From Reinekea forsetii (GTDB taxonomy: Bacteria; Pseudomonadota; Gammaproteobacteria; Pseudomonadales; Natronospirillaceae), in NCBI RefSeq assembly GCF_002795845.1, contig NZ_CP011797.1, positions 767,501-831,500 on the forward strand: a DNA stretch of 64,000 nucleotides, read 5' to 3'. This document shows, one piece after another, positions 36,517 through 45,901 of this stretch. The notes under the pieces were generated by a model. That model did no database searches and was not told the origin of the DNA. It worked only from the letters and a program-made list of their open reading frames with translations. Position 1 is the first letter of the stretch. Each line of letters begins with the position of its first letter. The translations under genes were made by a program, and so were the position numbers.

Positions 36517-37509
36517 ATGACCCACTATTCCATGCTCGATCTGTGCCCCGTCGTCGAAGGGCAAGGCCCCAAAGACGCGTTTCGCAATGCCCTGGAGCTG
36601 GCCCAATTGGCCGAGCGGCAAGATTTTCGGCGCTATTGGTTGGCCGAACATCATAATATGATTGGCATTGCCAGTGCGGCCACCTCGGTGTTGATCGGCC
36701 ATATAGCCGCCGGCACCGAGCGTATCAGGGTTGGTGCCGGTGGCATCATGTTGCCCAACCATGCACCCTTGCAGATCGCCGAACAGTTTGGCACCTTGGA
36801 AACCTTGTTTCCGGGGCGGATCGACCTGGGTGTCGGCCGCGCGCCGGGTACCGATGGCGCAACGGCGGCAGCCTTGCGCCAGCATTTGAATGCCGACGTC
36901 AATCGATTCCCTGAGGATGTTGAGGAACTGCTTGGGTATTTTCAACCGGAGCGACCCGGTCAACAGGTCAGGGCAGTGCCTGGGGCCGGTTTGGATGTGC
37001 CGGTTTGGATTCTCGGTTCCAGTCTCTATGGCGCGGGCATGGCCGCCGAATTTGGTTTGCCCTATGCCTTTGCCTCGCATTTCGCACCGGCCGATTTGCT
37101 CGCCGCCATTGCCCTGTATCGGCGTGACTTCAAGCCCTCGATCCATTTAGCCAAGCCCTATGTCATGGCCGGCTTCAATGTGATTGCCGCCGATACCGAT
37201 GCTGAAGCGGAATTTTTAGCCAGTTCGATGCAGCAGTCCTTTGTGCGGCTCTATACCGGCAAACCGGGTAAGTTTTCGCCCCCGCAGGAAGGTTACTTTC
37301 AATCCTTGCCGGCCAATGTGCAGGCCACCCTGAATCAGGTGCTCGGCTGTTCGGCGATCGGTTCGGCCAATACCGTATGGCAAAAGTTGAATGATTTTTT
37401 GGCCCGAACCCAGGTCGATGAAATTCTGGTCACGGGCAGTACCTTTAGCCATACGGCGCGTCTAAACTCGTTTGAGATCGCCAGTGATGTCTTAAAATCA
37501 TTACGTTAG
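36517..37509 (+). CDS. LLM-class flavin-dependent oxidoreductase
   Basis: A 330-residue luciferase-like monooxygenase-family protein. The family motif [22 protein letters not shown] and the [34 protein letters not shown] region (residues about 85-118) are conserved. It probably uses reduced flavin, but the substrate is unknown. It lies 50 bases after the lactonase on the same strand; a role in sugar metabolism is not expected. Confidence 0.9.
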   Translation: MTHYSMLDLCPVVEGQGPKDAFRNALELAQLAERQDFRRYWLAEHHNMIGIASAATSVLIGHIAAGTERIRVGAGGIMLPNHAPLQIAEQFGTLETLFPGRIDLGVGRAPGTDGATAAALRQHLNADVNRFPEDVEELLGYFQPERPGQQVRAVPGAGLDVPVWILGSSLYGAGMAAEFGLPYAFASHFAPADLLAAIALYRRDFKPSIHLAKPYVMAGFNVIAADTDAEAEFLASSMQQSFVRLYTGKPGKFSPPQEGYFQSLPANVQATLNQVLGCSAIGSANTVWQKLNDFLARTQVDEILVTGSTFSHTARLNSFEIASDVLKSLR

Positions 37510-37636
37510 CGGAGCACTTCACGGCAGCTATCGCGGTCTGAGGCTATATCGGTCAGGGCGACGGTGCAATAACGGCCCAGTTGGCCTACCAACTACTGTC
37601 CAGAGGACCCTTGTTTGCGATTCACAAGGTTGACAA

Positions 37637-37666
37637 GATCTTTATATTAATCTTAGATTAAAGATC
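37637..37666. promoter_or_regulatory. Nested inverted repeat upstream of MarR gene
   Basis: Outer arms GATCTTT and AAAGATC enclose an inner TAATCT-T-AGATTA repeat (37648-37660). It lies about 65 bases upstream of the MarR start, where an autoregulatory operator would be expected. Confidence 0.5.
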
Positions 37667-37728
37667 CATGGAATTATTCTCGATATCAAGATAAATTAGG
37701 CTCACATTTTTCAAGTAAATAGTAATAT

Positions 37729-38283
37729 ATGGCAGTTCCTTTAGATGCAGTCGACCAAATTAAGGCTCAATGGCAACAAGAGCGCCCCGAACTGTCGCTC
37801 CAGGCGATGGGGATCTTAGGCCGCTTACGGCGCTGTGCCGTGCTCTATGCACCGCTATCCGATAGCAGCTTTGGCAAGTTTGGCCTGACCGCTTGGGAAT
37901 TCGATGTATTGGCCACCCTGCGCCGCGCCGGTGCACCCTATACCCTAACCCCAACTGAACTCTTTTCGACCCTGATGGTCACGTCGGGCACCATGACCCA
38001 TCGTTTAAAGGGGCTAGAAACCCGGGCATTTATTGAACGGAGTGATAACCTCGACGATGCGCGCAATCGCCTGGTCACATTGAGCTTGCAGGGCTTGAGT
38101 ACCATTGATGCGGCCATGACGGCGCATGTCGATACGATGGAAGGGATTATGTCGGGCTTGAATCTTGCCGACCAGGTACAGTTGAATCACTCCTTGACGC
38201 AACTGCTTGCGCTGCTGGAGACTCAGAGTGTGAATTCTAAGCCCGCGCTGGTGAGCAAGTCGTCAGCGAGCCCATACAAGTAA
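37729..38283 (+). CDS. MarR-family transcriptional regulator
   Basis: A 184-residue winged-helix protein. The HTH core is GLTAWEFDVLATLRRAGA, LTPTELFSTLMVTSGTMTHRLKGLE, followed by the wing RSDNLDDARNRLVTLSLQG. It has longer N- and C-terminal helices than a minimal MarR. The ligand and targets are unknown; neighbours are an LLM oxidoreductase and nhaA. Confidence 0.88.
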   Translation: MAVPLDAVDQIKAQWQQERPELSLQAMGILGRLRRCAVLYAPLSDSSFGKFGLTAWEFDVLATLRRAGAPYTLTPTELFSTLMVTSGTMTHRLKGLETRAFIERSDNLDDARNRLVTLSLQGLSTIDAAMTAHVDTMEGIMSGLNLADQVQLNHSLTQLLALLETQSVNSKPALVSKSSASPYK

Positions 38284-38331
38284 AGGCCGACCCGGCGGAA
38301 ACCAGGCGTTGTCTCTCAGCGCCACAGTTGT

Positions 38332-38356
38332 GCTGCTTTCGATCGATCGAAGCAGC
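38332..38356. repeat. Long near-perfect inverted repeat
   Basis: GCTGCTT and AAGCAGC flank a CGATCGATCG core, with one unpaired T. A partial copy (ATCGAAGCAGTC) lies just after, at 38364. It may be an operator or the end of the MarR transcript. Confidence 0.5.
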
Positions 38357-38404
38357 AGAGATATCGAAGCAGTCTTAAACCGCCGTGATTTGCTAGTGTT
38401 CAAC

Positions 38405-38434
38405 GAGTTAGGCGCGCGTCTACGCGTCTAACTC
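38405..38434 (+). terminator. Strong hairpin upstream of nhaA
   Basis: GAGTTAGGCGCG pairs with CGCGTCTAACTC (12 bp with one G-T) around a 6-base loop, followed by CGTTTT. It could end the MarR transcript or act in the nhaA leader. Confidence 0.6.
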
Positions 38435-38519
38435 CGTTTTAAATCGTTCCAACAGCTGCTATCCTCAGCTCGTAATCACTGTGTTAATATACCTAATGGA
38501 CCTAACGAATAGGAATGCT

Positions 38520-39713
38520 ATGAACACTCAAGAGAGTACGATGTTCGAACGTTTTTTTGCTATGGAAACAGCCGGTGGAATAATGCTGATCGTTTCAGCC
38601 ATGCTGGCCATGTTATTCGCCAACACCCTCCTAGGTCCCTATTATCAATTGATACTGGCGACACCAGTGGAAGTTCGCTTCGGCATACTCGATATCGCTA
38701 AGCCTTTGCTGCTGTGGATTAATGATGGCCTGATGGCGATATTCTTTTTCCTCGTTGGTCTGGAACTCAAACGCGAAATGCTCGAAGGCGAACTGCGCGA
38801 CCGGCGCAATATTATTTTACCGGGTGTGGGCGCTGTCGGTGGCATGTTGGTGCCAGCACTTGTCTATCTGTACTTTAACTACGGCGATCCAGTTGCTGAA
38901 AAAGGCTGGGCTATCCCCACTGCGACCGATATTGCCTTTGCCCTAGGTGTTTTGACCCTACTGGGTTCGCGGGTACCGGTCACCATCAAAATTTTCCTGA
39001 CTTCGCTGGCGATCTTCGATGATATAGGCGCCATCATTATCATTGCGATTTTTTACACCTCAAAACTGTCGCTCACCGCGCTGATAATGTTCAGCTTGGG
39101 TATACCGATCTTGGCAATATTGAATCGTCGAGGTGTTATCGCCAGAGCGCCCTATCTTATTGTCGGCCTGATGATGTGGGTTGCTATGTTGAAATCCGGT
39201 GTTCATGCCACCTTATCCGGGATCGTTTTAGCGATGTTTATTCCTATTCGTTCAGCCAAGGATCCGGAGGTTTCGCCGTTGCGAAGTTTGGAACATGATC
39301 TGCACTCGCTGGTAGCCTTCTTTGTACTGCCGGTGTTCGCCTTTGCCAATGCCGGTATTGATTTACGCAGCATCAGTGCTGAACAGCTGTTTCATGGTGT
39401 GCCAGTGGGTATCGCCTTGGGTTTGTTTTTAGGTAAACAGATTGGCATCTTTGGGGCCTGTTTCTTGTTCATTAAACTGGGCGTGACCAGATTGCCAACG
39501 GGCATGAGTTGGCTGAGTCTATATGGTACCGCCGCACTCTGTGGTATCGGCTTTACTATGAGCCTGTTCGTCGGTTCCTTGGCGTTTGAGGTCAAGGGCG
39601 CCGATATGCTGTTCGATGACCGAGTCGGCATCATATTCGGGTCCTTGTTATCCGGTATTGTCGGTTATCTGATCTTGCGTCGCTCCCTGAAGACCAATAT
39701 TGAGGCGGAATAG
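38520..39713 (+). CDS. nhaA: Na(+)/H(+) antiporter NhaA
   Basis: A 397-residue antiporter with about 12 spans. The start at 38520 has AGGA five bases upstream. Ion-binding Asp residues are present in AIPTATDIAFALGVLTLLG and in LAIFDDIGAIIIIAIFY; the FFFLVGLELKREML motif is also conserved. It exports sodium in exchange for protons. The truncated rmlB fragment begins 13 bases after its stop codon, suggesting nhaA and rmlB were once adjacent. Confidence 0.95.
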   Translation: MNTQESTMFERFFAMETAGGIMLIVSAMLAMLFANTLLGPYYQLILATPVEVRFGILDIAKPLLLWINDGLMAIFFFLVGLELKREMLEGELRDRRNIILPGVGAVGGMLVPALVYLYFNYGDPVAEKGWAIPTATDIAFALGVLTLLGSRVPVTIKIFLTSLAIFDDIGAIIIIAIFYTSKLSLTALIMFSLGIPILAILNRRGVIARAPYLIVGLMMWVAMLKSGVHATLSGIVLAMFIPIRSAKDPEVSPLRSLEHDLHSLVAFFVLPVFAFANAGIDLRSISAEQLFHGVPVGIALGLFLGKQIGIFGACFLFIKLGVTRLPTGMSWLSLYGTAALCGIGFTMSLFVGSLAFEVKGADMLFDDRVGIIFGSLLSGIVGYLILRRSLKTNIEAE

Positions 39714-39725
39714 GGCTACAACCCA

Positions 39726-39989
39726 GTGCAATCGGACCTAAAAACACTGCTGGTCACCGGCGGTGCCGGCTTTATCGGCAGTGCCGTGGTGCGGGAGCTG
39801 CTCAGCAACAGCCCGCACCGGGTAGTCAACCTCGATTGCCTGACCTATGCCGGCAATCTCGCCTCGATCCCCACTGGGTTGCACGGCGAGCGTTACTGCT
39901 TTGAACGGGTCGATCTCAACGATGCCGCGGCGACGGCCGTGGTATCGATCTGCACGGCGTTGCAGTCATCTTATATTAGTATTATTTAA
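39726..39989 (+). pseudogene. rmlB: Truncated rmlB 5' fragment (duplicate)
   Basis: The first 209 bases (39726-39934) align without gaps to the start of the intact rmlB at 59390-59598. From 39751 on I count a single difference (GTA for GTG), while the first 25 bases differ at about eight positions. The NAD-binding [14 protein letters not shown] motif is present, but homology stops at 39934 and the reading frame ends at 39989, giving an 87-residue remnant of a 360-residue enzyme. It is nonfunctional. The pair brackets the type I secretion region. Confidence 0.92.
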
Positions 39990-40079
39990 TATACTCGAGT
40001 TGCAGCGGTCAAGGGCTCTCGCCAGGGAATAAGGATTAGTCAAAAAGGGTTATTTTTGACCAAAAAACTGCAAATAACT

Positions 40080-41180
40080 TTAAATTTCATCTAGAAAATA
40101 TGGCGTGGAGATATGCATGGCTTCCGACCTGCAACCTAAAGATGCCATGTAATCCTCAACTAAAATTGATCCATCCGTGATTTTTGCAATTGCATTGTCA
40201 AGTTCAGCGATAAGATTCTCAGACAGAACCGATGCGTTGTTCTCATCACGACTATAGGTTATTGCCCCCTCTCGTACACCAAAATACGCCGTGCCGGATT
40301 GCCATTGGCCAAGCTGGAAACGAATTATCTCTTCCAGTGCCACCTTTTCATAAGCTTTTGTAATGGACGTCAGGACAACCCCCGGGAACTCCCCATTCTG
40401 ATTTATATCAACTCCAAGGGTCATGACCTGTTCTTTCTGCGCCTGCGCCGCCAAATGTACGCCCGCTGAAGAGCCGCCGGCTACGGGGAAAAGCACTCGA
40501 GAGCCTAAGCCGATATGATATTCAGCCATTTGTTGTGCCCTTTCCGGATCATTCCAAGCGGCAGGCGTCTCGCCGACTGTTTCATAATAGACCGCAGTCG
40601 AGTCAGAAATATAATTGGCGCCCTGGCTAAAGCCACAGCCCACCGAGTGAGTCAATGGAACGTCCATTCCGCCGATGAAGCTCACGACACTGTAATTAGA
40701 TTGATAGGCAGCAGCGACACCGGCAAGAAAACCAAGGTCCTGATCTCGAAACAAAATGGAACGTGTATTGCGTCCAGTCAATTCAGAATCGATAAGCGTG
40801 AATTTAACATTTGGAAACTCTAGGCGTGCAATATCGAACAATAAAGAATTCACATAGCCAGAGCCTATAACCAATGCATCAGAATTCAGGGAAAGTTCAA
40901 TCCTTAAATTGACCAGTTTGTCAAATTCATCAGCGCCAGTCACCTCATGAACTTGAACTGCATTGAGTAGTTCTAAATTGGTCTTAAGTGAGGTTGAAAA
41001 AATATAATCTACCGAACCTATCGTTATGGGATCGTTTTCATAAACAAGTACAACATCAGGAAAATATTTTGGTGTGTCTTGCGTTAAAGAATCCCCAGCA
41101 GAAGGCTCGGGTTTTTCCGTTCCCGGAGCGCAACTTATCAAAAAAATGATAATTATAAATTTAAATAATATGATTTTCAT
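40080..41180 (-). CDS. BMP/PnrA-family substrate-binding lipoprotein
   Basis: About 366 residues. The start at 41180 gives a lipoprotein signal (KIILFKFIIIIFLISCAPG, lipobox LISC) with TAGGA upstream. The mature protein follows the Basic Membrane Protein fold: VLVYENDPITIGSVDYIF, DALVIGSGYVNSLLFDIA, DQDLGFLAGVAAAYQ, VSFIGGMDVPLTHSVGCGF and VLFPVAGGSSAGVHLAAQ. Such lipoproteins bind nucleosides or related compounds for ABC uptake, but no cognate transporter is adjacent. It is divergent from the secretion operon and just inside the left end of the accessory region. Confidence 0.82.
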   Translation of the reverse strand: MKIILFKFIIIIFLISCAPGTEKPEPSAGDSLTQDTPKYFPDVVLVYENDPITIGSVDYIFSTSLKTNLELLNAVQVHEVTGADEFDKLVNLRIELSLNSDALVIGSGYVNSLLFDIARLEFPNVKFTLIDSELTGRNTRSILFRDQDLGFLAGVAAAYQSNYSVVSFIGGMDVPLTHSVGCGFSQGANYISDSTAVYYETVGETPAAWNDPERAQQMAEYHIGLGSRVLFPVAGGSSAGVHLAAQAQKEQVMTLGVDINQNGEFPGVVLTSITKAYEKVALEEIIRFQLGQWQSGTAYFGVREGAITYSRDENNASVLSENLIAELDNAIAKITDGSILVEDYMASLGCRSEAMHISTPYFLDEI

Positions 41181-41272
41181 ATAAATCCTACTTATAGTAT
41201 AAATTAATTCCCTGTTAAAAATAGACAATATTAAATAATTGATTTTTATGCAATATCTGATATGTTCATTTC

Positions 41273-41302
41273 GGTTGTTCGTAAGGGATTTTACGAACAA
41301 CC
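41273..41302. promoter_or_regulatory. Perfect 12-bp inverted repeat before secretion operon
   Basis: Arms GGTTGTTCGTAA and TTACGAACAACC with a 6-base spacer, in the 170-base divergent region between the BMP lipoprotein and the ABC exporter. No T run follows, so an operator or regulatory RNA hairpin is more likely than a terminator. Confidence 0.6.
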
Positions 41303-41350
41303 ATGGGTTTAAGAAATTAAAGTTATCAAGAAGCTAAAGGGATAGCCAAA

Positions 41351-43456
41351 GTGGATACCGGTTTGCAATGCTTAGGGATGATTCTGCAGTATTATAGAAT
41401 ACCGGCAAACTTACAAAATATTGCCCATGAATATACGGCTGTAAGTGGGCAAGTAACCAATTTGGATATTGTGCATGCCGCCAAAAAATTGGGACTGCGC
41501 GCAAAAGTTGTGACGGTGTCCGCAAATCGACTCACCAAGATGAATGTACCTGCTATATCCCGTAGTGAAGACGGCGCATATTTTATTATCGCCAGAGTTA
41601 GCGATGAAAAGATATTAGTGCAAAATCCAGCGCAGCAACCGGAAGCCGTATCGCGTGTGGAGTTTGAGCGAAACTGGCATGGCGTAACAATTCTACTGAC
41701 ACCCAGGGATGAAATAAAAGCCCTTGAAAAGAAATTCGATGTAACCTGGTTTATTCCTGTAGTGGTTAAATATCGCAAGATATTTAAGGAAATTCTGCTG
41801 GCGTCCCTCTTTATTCAATTTTTTGCTCTAATATCACCCTTTTTCTTCCAGGTCATAATAGATAAGGTTTTGGTACATCGAGGTTATAGCACACTGAATG
41901 TATTAGTCATGGCTCTGATAGTAATTGGTCTATTTGAAGTGGTTTTAAATGGTGTGCGTTCTTATGTTTTTGCCCACACAACCTCAAGGATTGATGTGGA
42001 ATTGGGTTCCAAGCTTTATAGACACCTCTTGGGTTTGCCCATAGCCTATTTCGAGAGCAGACAGACAGGTCAGATTGTTGCACGAGTTCGGGAGTTGGAA
42101 AGTATTAGAGACTTTCTAACCAGTAATGCCATCACGGTCGCTCTGGATGCATTGTTTATTTTTGTATTCCTCTTTGCGCTATTCTATTTTAGCGCTCCGA
42201 TGACCTGGATAGTGATCGGATTTTTACCTCTATTCTTCATTATCTCCTTTTTCATAACCCCCGTCCTGCGCGCCCGTGTCGAAGAGCAGTTCCAAAGAAG
42301 TGCACGCAATCAATCGTTGCTGGTCGAGTCGGTGACGGGTGCGGAAACCATCAAAGCGATGGCAACTGAACCGCAAATGCGGTTCAAATGGGAAATGAAC
42401 CTATCTGAATATGTAAAAGCCAGCTTGAGAACCGTTCGGGTGGCCACCTGGGGGCGGGAGAGTATTTCACTGTGCAATAAATTAATGATGGCTATCTTGC
42501 TTTGGCAAGGTGCGAGTCTTGTGTTGTCCGGTGGCATGACCCTGGGCATGCTGATCGCCTTTAATATGATCGTTCGCCACGTAACGGGCCCTATTTTACG
42601 GTTATCACAGCTTTGGCAAGATTTTCAGCAATTTAGAATTTCTATAGATCGTTTAGGCGACGTACTGAATATCCCAACGGAACCCTCGGGTAGCATCTCG
42701 AATTCGGCTTTACCTGCCATTTTGGGTGACATTGAATTTGAAAGAGTTGTTTTCCGATACGACTCTAACGGGCCAGAGATTATCAAGGCCATTAGCCTAA
42801 AGATTGTTGCCGGACAAATTGTCGGTATCGTTGGTCGTTCAGGATCGGGCAAGAGTACTTTAACAAAGTTAATACAGAGACTCTATGTGCCGGAGTCGGG
42901 TCGAATAACCGTCGATGGCAACGATATAAGGTTGGTTGATACCGCCTGGTTGCGGAACCAAATAGGCGTTGTACTTCAGGAGAACTATCTATTCACCGGT
43001 ACGGTGAAAGAAAACATCGCCATGGCGCATCCCACTGCCAATATGGACCAAATTATAGAGGTTGCGATGACGGCCGGTGCACATGAATTTATTCTGAAGC
43101 TAAGGGATGGCTATGACACCTTGCTCCATGAGCGAGGCACCAACCTTTCCGGCGGGCAACGGCAACGAATTGCCATCGCGCGTGCCCTTATTACCAGCCC
43201 AAAGATTTTGATCTTCGACGAAGCCACCAGTGCGTTAGATTACGAATCGGAGCGCATTATACAAAAAAACATGCAAGAGATAGCAAAAGGGCGAACGGTG
43301 ATTGTAATAGCCCATAGATTATCGACGGTGCGGGCCGCCGACGTCATCATTACGGTGGATGACGGCGCCATAGTGGAGCAGGGCAACCATCATGAACTCA
43401 TTGAGCAAGACGGCATATACCACCATCTGTACCGCCAGCAGGTAAAAGACTCATGA
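41351..43456 (+). CDS. Type I secretion ABC exporter with inactive C39-like domain
   Basis: A 701-residue exporter of the HlyB type. Residues 1-118 are a C39-like domain: the catalytic Cys position (usually DCG) reads DTG and the usual His of the HY/HFVV motif reads GAYFIIA, so it is a non-peptidase, substrate-docking domain. Membrane spans occupy about residues 155-430. The ATPase has Walker A GRSGSGKST (about 495), signature LSGGQRQRIAIARAL (about 599), Walker B ILIFDEATSALD and H-loop AHRLST. The GTG start has AAAGGGA 8 bases upstream. It overlaps the HlyD gene by 4 bases. Uncleaved C-terminal export signals are expected for this subclass. Confidence 0.92.
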   Translation: MDTGLQCLGMILQYYRIPANLQNIAHEYTAVSGQVTNLDIVHAAKKLGLRAKVVTVSANRLTKMNVPAISRSEDGAYFIIARVSDEKILVQNPAQQPEAVSRVEFERNWHGVTILLTPRDEIKALEKKFDVTWFIPVVVKYRKIFKEILLASLFIQFFALISPFFFQVIIDKVLVHRGYSTLNVLVMALIVIGLFEVVLNGVRSYVFAHTTSRIDVELGSKLYRHLLGLPIAYFESRQTGQIVARVRELESIRDFLTSNAITVALDALFIFVFLFALFYFSAPMTWIVIGFLPLFFIISFFITPVLRARVEEQFQRSARNQSLLVESVTGAETIKAMATEPQMRFKWEMNLSEYVKASLRTVRVATWGRESISLCNKLMMAILLWQGASLVLSGGMTLGMLIAFNMIVRHVTGPILRLSQLWQDFQQFRISIDRLGDVLNIPTEPSGSISNSALPAILGDIEFERVVFRYDSNGPEIIKAISLKIVAGQIVGIVGRSGSGKSTLTKLIQRLYVPESGRITVDGNDIRLVDTAWLRNQIGVVLQENYLFTGTVKENIAMAHPTANMDQIIEVAMTAGAHEFILKLRDGYDTLLHERGTNLSGGQRQRIAIARALITSPKILIFDEATSALDYESERIIQKNMQEIAKGRTVIVIAHRLSTVRAADVIITVDDGAIVEQGNHHELIEQDGIYHHLYRQQVKDS

Positions 43457-44853
43457 TTATAAGAGCAATGAGAGTATGGCGATCTGCCAAGTTGGCTGAA
43501 AAAAACAAAACTCCGCTAGATTTAAATAGTCAAGAATTGACCTTTTTGCCGGCGGCACTTGAGGTATTGGAAACCCCAATCTCGGGCGGAATTCGCCTTA
43601 TCCCCGCGCTCATCATGATGTCCTTTGCCATGGCCATACTCTTTACGGTGGTGACCCAGATAGATGTTGTCGCAACTGCCAGTGGCACCCTGCTACCCAG
43701 TACCAAGGTCAAGCCGATACAGCCCAAATTGGGTGGCTATCTATCTGCTGTATACGTCTCAGAGGGCAACTTAGTAAATGCAGGGGATCTATTGGTCAGC
43801 TTGGACACGGTAGAAATAGTAGAAGAGATGTCTGAGCGCAGTATCAATATCGAATCGGCCCAATTGGATCTGAAAATACTGTTGGATTTTAACAAGTACC
43901 TGGCATCGGGCCAACCCATAGCGTTAGAGGATGCGAATGGGGTGGCAAAGGTTTCCCCGAAGTTATTGGCAACCTACCAGACGATCTACCTAGACACCCT
44001 CTGGACCTATAATCACGATAGCTCCGTAAAGCTACGGGAAATTGAACTGCTTCGACTGGACATTGAACAGCTGGAGGTATCGCTGACCTCTATGGCCGCG
44101 AATAGGCCTCTAGAGTCGTTAAAATATGAAAATGCTCAGAGTCTGTATGCCATGAAGTCCTTAAGTTTTGAAAAGTGGCTGTCGGCTGACAAGGCATTCC
44201 GGACATTCAATGAGTCCATTCGAAACCAAGAGTCGCAGTTAAAAAATAAGCAGATACAGCTTAAAAATAAGGAGTCCGATTATCAAGATATACCGCACGC
44301 CATCCGGGTTGAAAATAACACCAAAATTGCGAGCTTAGAAGCCGACTTGACGAAACTTGAGTTTGCAATGCGAGAAGCACAGCGCAAATTGGACGATTCG
44401 GACATCCGAGCGCCCGAAAATGGCACGGTACAGAATATTAGTTTAGTCGTGCCGGGCCAATCGGTCTCGGCTGGCAGCAGCGTGATGGATCTGGTGCCCA
44501 GTATGGACTATCTGGTGGCAGAGATTGATGTAAATAATAAAGACATTGGTTTTGTTGAAATAGGCCAGGAGGTTATCGTTAAATTCGACGCTCTGCCCTA
44601 TACAAAGTATGGCCACCTGGCCGGCACTATTGTCAATCTGGCTCGCGACTCGGTTGAGGGCAGTGACGGTAGTAAACGTTATAAAGCGTTGGTTAAATTG
44701 CCAACGCAGGTAATGACCACAATAGAGCGTGACGTTGAGCTAATACCGGGTATGACGGTAAGTGCCGAGATTAAGCTGTCGCGCCGGCGAGTTATAGAAT
44801 ACTTCCTATCCACATTTAAACGCTATAAGTCCGAATCCATCAGAGAACAGTAG
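43453..44853 (+). CDS. HlyD-family type I secretion periplasmic adaptor
   Basis: A 466-residue membrane fusion protein. One membrane anchor lies at about residues 48-70. The lipoyl half-motifs are GGYLSAVYVSEGNLVNAGDLLVSLD and SDIRAPENGTVQNISLVVPGQSV. A long coiled-coil hairpin (about residues 110-315, with repeated Lys/Glu/Asn) would reach the outer-membrane partner, and the C-terminus (VEIGQEVIVKFDALPYTKYG, ELIPGMTVSAEIK) is typical HlyD. The start overlaps the exporter stop (ATGA). Confidence 0.92.
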   Translation: MIIRAMRVWRSAKLAEKNKTPLDLNSQELTFLPAALEVLETPISGGIRLIPALIMMSFAMAILFTVVTQIDVVATASGTLLPSTKVKPIQPKLGGYLSAVYVSEGNLVNAGDLLVSLDTVEIVEEMSERSINIESAQLDLKILLDFNKYLASGQPIALEDANGVAKVSPKLLATYQTIYLDTLWTYNHDSSVKLREIELLRLDIEQLEVSLTSMAANRPLESLKYENAQSLYAMKSLSFEKWLSADKAFRTFNESIRNQESQLKNKQIQLKNKESDYQDIPHAIRVENNTKIASLEADLTKLEFAMREAQRKLDDSDIRAPENGTVQNISLVVPGQSVSAGSSVMDLVPSMDYLVAEIDVNNKDIGFVEIGQEVIVKFDALPYTKYGHLAGTIVNLARDSVEGSDGSKRYKALVKLPTQVMTTIERDVELIPGMTVSAEIKLSRRRVIEYFLSTFKRYKSESIREQ

Positions 44854-44862
44854 GAGAATACC

Positions 44863-45060
44863 ATGACCGATATCGATAAAATGACCCGGCGCATTAATGA
44901 TTTAGAACAGCAAGTTGAGAACCTGGCTAATATTACCACTCAATATATGAGTGAAGTCCAACATGCGCAAAAACGGTACCTAGAAGATATAGTGGCGGAG
45001 TTCGAGGGCCGAGTCCGACGCCTTGTAGTCGAGGAACTTAAGGTGCACAACGATGCATAA
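44863..45060 (+). CDS. Small coiled-coil protein in secretion operon
   Basis: A 65-residue protein beginning MTDIDKMTRRINDLEQQVEN, with heptad-like spacing of I, L and V over most of its length, so it is predicted to be a coiled coil. It has no signal peptide. It is 9 bases after HlyD, with AGGAGA upstream, and overlaps the next gene by 8 bases. It may be an assembly or chaperone factor; no family is recognised. Confidence 0.65.
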   Translation: MTDIDKMTRRINDLEQQVENLANITTQYMSEVQHAQKRYLEDIVAEFEGRVRRLVVEELKVHNDA

Positions 45061-45892
45061 GATGACGAACGATAACATTCACTCAGAGGCGGTGAGAAGG
45101 CTCCGTATTGGTGGCCTGATCCATCAGGGCAAGACGGCCGAGCAGAGCGAGATCGTCCGTTTAATTGAGGCGCGCTGCGCGGCAAGCAATATCAACTTGG
45201 GGCACGATATAGTCTATAACGATCACCCACACGAGCTTGTGTATCATGAAGTATTCGGGCAGTTAGGCGCCATATACTTGCGCGTGGCCGACGCCAAGCG
45301 CTCCCTTCGATACCTCACCGCGGCATTGGCCGGAAACTATCGGAGTCTGCCGATTAGCCAGTGGGTGGAAGGTTTGGGTGTAGACGGCGACAAATATATG
45401 TCCTGGCCCATCTTCAAAACAGTAGCGCGCGTTATCCTATTGCCCGGGTCGAATTTGTACAAAAAACACACCAATAAAAAGCTCATTATGGAAGCCCTGG
45501 ATACCGGCGCATATATAAAACCCCACCCCCTATTGAACCCGGTGCATTTTGATGAACTCCGAGAGGAGTTTGGCAATAGAGTGCTCAACCCCAAAGAAAG
45601 TGGCTTTGCGCATGTCAAGAATGCCGATGTGGTCTATACCACTGGCGATTCCGAGTTGGGCTTGTATGCCCTATTGCTGGGTAAAAAGGTAAAGACCATT
45701 GCCAACAACAACTTTCAAGGCGGGTTCGGTCCGTTGTTCTCCCAAGTGATAAATGCACCCGACCCAACACAGGCGTTGACACGAATACTAAGCGATCCCA
45801 TATCCGGTATATTTTTTCCAACCGAATCGCTCAAAGAAGATATTGATAGATTCTTTGATCGGTTTATCGCCTCCGATGCGGAAATCAATTAG
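45053..45892 (+). CDS. Capsule-synthesis/glycosyltransferase-like protein
   Basis: A 279-residue cytoplasmic protein. The C-terminal half resembles the GT-B-like Capsule_synth/KpsS-KpsC group: YIKPHPLLNPVHFDELREE provides the KPHP motif and ADVVYTTGDSELGLYALLLGKK matches the conserved ...SELGLEALLxGK pattern. The N-terminal half is helical. It overlaps the coiled-coil gene by 8 bases and is followed 10 bases later by the first secreted paralog, so it is part of the operon. Sugar transfer to the Ser/Thr-rich secreted proteins is a plausible but unproven role. Confidence 0.6.
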   Translation: MHKMTNDNIHSEAVRRLRIGGLIHQGKTAEQSEIVRLIEARCAASNINLGHDIVYNDHPHELVYHEVFGQLGAIYLRVADAKRSLRYLTAALAGNYRSLPISQWVEGLGVDGDKYMSWPIFKTVARVILLPGSNLYKKHTNKKLIMEALDTGAYIKPHPLLNPVHFDELREEFGNRVLNPKESGFAHVKNADVVYTTGDSELGLYALLLGKKVKTIANNNFQGGFGPLFSQVINAPDPTQALTRILSDPISGIFFPTESLKEDIDRFFDRFIASDAEIN

Positions 45893-45901
45893 GAGTTAGT
45901 T

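Noticed and set aside
40080-41300. Longer start for the BMP lipoprotein at 41300
   Set aside because: The extra 40 residues would hide the lipoprotein signal; the ATG at 41180 has a ribosome binding site.
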